Source: Pseudomonadota bacterium (GTDB taxonomy: Bacteria > Pseudomonadota > Alphaproteobacteria > Sphingomonadales > Sphingomonadaceae). Taken from it: a stretch of DNA of 6,305 nt. Position numbers and translations under genes: made by a program. The notes beneath the pieces were generated by a model. That model searched no databases, was not told the origin of the DNA, and worked only from the letters and a program-made list of their open reading frames with translations. This document shows, in pieces, positions 5,713 to 6,305 of this stretch. The stretch covers positions 1-6,305 of the forward strand of contig JAEWCK010000053.1 of the NCBI GenBank assembly GCA_023390675.1, in the 5' to 3' direction. Within the stretch, counting starts at the first letter, position 1, and every line of letters begins with the position of its first letter.

Positions 5713-6305
5713 TCAGGGCAGCTCGGGATAGGGCCGGAAGGCGAAGCCGGGGCCGACCAGTGCATGGAACGCCGCCTCGCGCAGCGGCGCACCCATCGGA
5801 TCGACGGGCGCGAAGATGCGCAGCCTGTCAGGGCCCAGCGCGGCGATCACGTCGGTGAGATCGTAACGCGTCAGCGCGGCAGGAATCGTGTTGGCGGGCA
5901 AGTCGCGCGCGAGCGGGGCTTCCACGGCGCTCTGCCACGATAGCCCCGAACCCTCGATCAACACCTGGCCGACGCGGCTGTCGAGCAACCCCGTCTGGAG
6001 CGCGACCGGACCCATCGTGCCCGTGCCGAGCAGCGCGGGCTTCACGCCCGGCTCGACGCTCGCCAGCCAGTCGAGCGCGCGGATCGTGTCATCGATGCGG
6101 ATGCCGGGCAGCGTCCGCCCGACCAGCATCGCGCGGAGCGACAGCAGGTTCTGGTCGCCGACGATGTCGCTCTTGGCCTCCTCGGCGCCATCGGTGGCGC
6201 GCGCCTGGATCGCGAGGACGTTCCACCCCGCAGCGGCGAGCTTGCTCGCGCGGCCGCCGGGCCTGGCGATCGTCGCGAGCGCGCCGGGCTGGAGCAGCAC
6301 CAGCG
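5713..6305 (-). CDS. alpha/beta-hydrolase-fold protein, acetyl-xylan-esterase-like (5' end outside window)
   Basis: The C-terminal 197 codons or so of a protein whose start lies beyond the right edge. The frame is open to base 6305 and the leftmost possible Met is a GTG-encoded valine, so no start should be assigned here. The visible part has alpha/beta-hydrolase features: GWNVLAIQARA (a strand followed by the oxyanion region), IRIDDTIRALDWLAS before the elbow, then a strand and elbow PALLGTGTMGPVALQTGLLD. Near the end is a strand RLRIFAPVDPMGAPL of the type that usually precedes the acid residue. The elbow reads GTGTMG where GxSxG is expected, so the usual serine nucleophile seems to be absent. 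Sequence style resembles large exported bacterial acetyl-xylan-esterase-like or CE-related proteins, but this is a memory-based comparison. It converges with the GH28 gene with 3 bp between the stops, consistent with a shared carbohydrate role but not proof of it. Confidence 0.75.
   Translation of the reverse strand, partial: LVLLQPGALATIARPGGRASKLAAAGWNVLAIQARATDGAEEAKSDIVGDQNLLSLRAMLVGRTLPGIRIDDTIRALDWLASVEPGVKPALLGTGTMGPVALQTGLLDSRVGQVLIEGSGLSWQSAVEAPLARDLPANTIPAALTRYDLTDVIAALGPDRLRIFAPVDPMGAPLREAAFHALVGPGFAFRPYPELP

Overview
The window is GC-rich DNA with the codon use and protein sequences of an alphaproteobacterium. Family resemblance of the proteins, from memory, points to a sphingomonad (Sphingomonadales). 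That placement is an inference; there is no rRNA or tRNA here to anchor it. There are seven protein-coding genes, one of them cut by the right edge, and no recognisable mobile element, CRISPR array or RNA gene.

Left part (46-2209, minus strand): a two-gene phosphate module. The upstream gene encodes an in-frame fusion of a DIPP-like Nudix hydrolase domain to a DUF47/PhoU-like domain. Thirteen bases downstream lies a PiT-family inorganic phosphate transporter. DUF47-pit pairs are common and DUF47 is thought to modulate the transporter. The Nudix domain joined to the regulator in one polypeptide is the most interesting feature of the window.

Middle (2281-3462, minus strand): rplK (L11) and rplA (L1), 4 bp apart, with the rplA Shine-Dalgarno inside the end of rplK, closed by a perfect 12-bp inverted repeat that is a likely terminator. 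The usual neighbours (secE-nusG upstream, rplJ-rplL-rpoB downstream) are absent from the window.

Right part: a 272-bp divergent intergenic region separates rplK from a plus-strand gene for a small exported protein of unknown function (3735-4283). Next comes a Tat-exported glycoside hydrolase family 28 enzyme (4342-5709) with an atypical active-site signature. Converging on it with only 3 bp between the stop codons is the C-terminal part of an alpha/beta-hydrolase-fold protein (5713-6305, cut by the edge) resembling acetyl-xylan-esterase-like proteins but apparently lacking the serine nucleophile. The last two suggest a small carbohydrate or pectin-related locus next to housekeeping genes.

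I see no clearly new defence or mobile system. The best candidates for further work are the Nudix-DUF47 fusion coupled to the phosphate transporter and the non-canonical GH28 active site.
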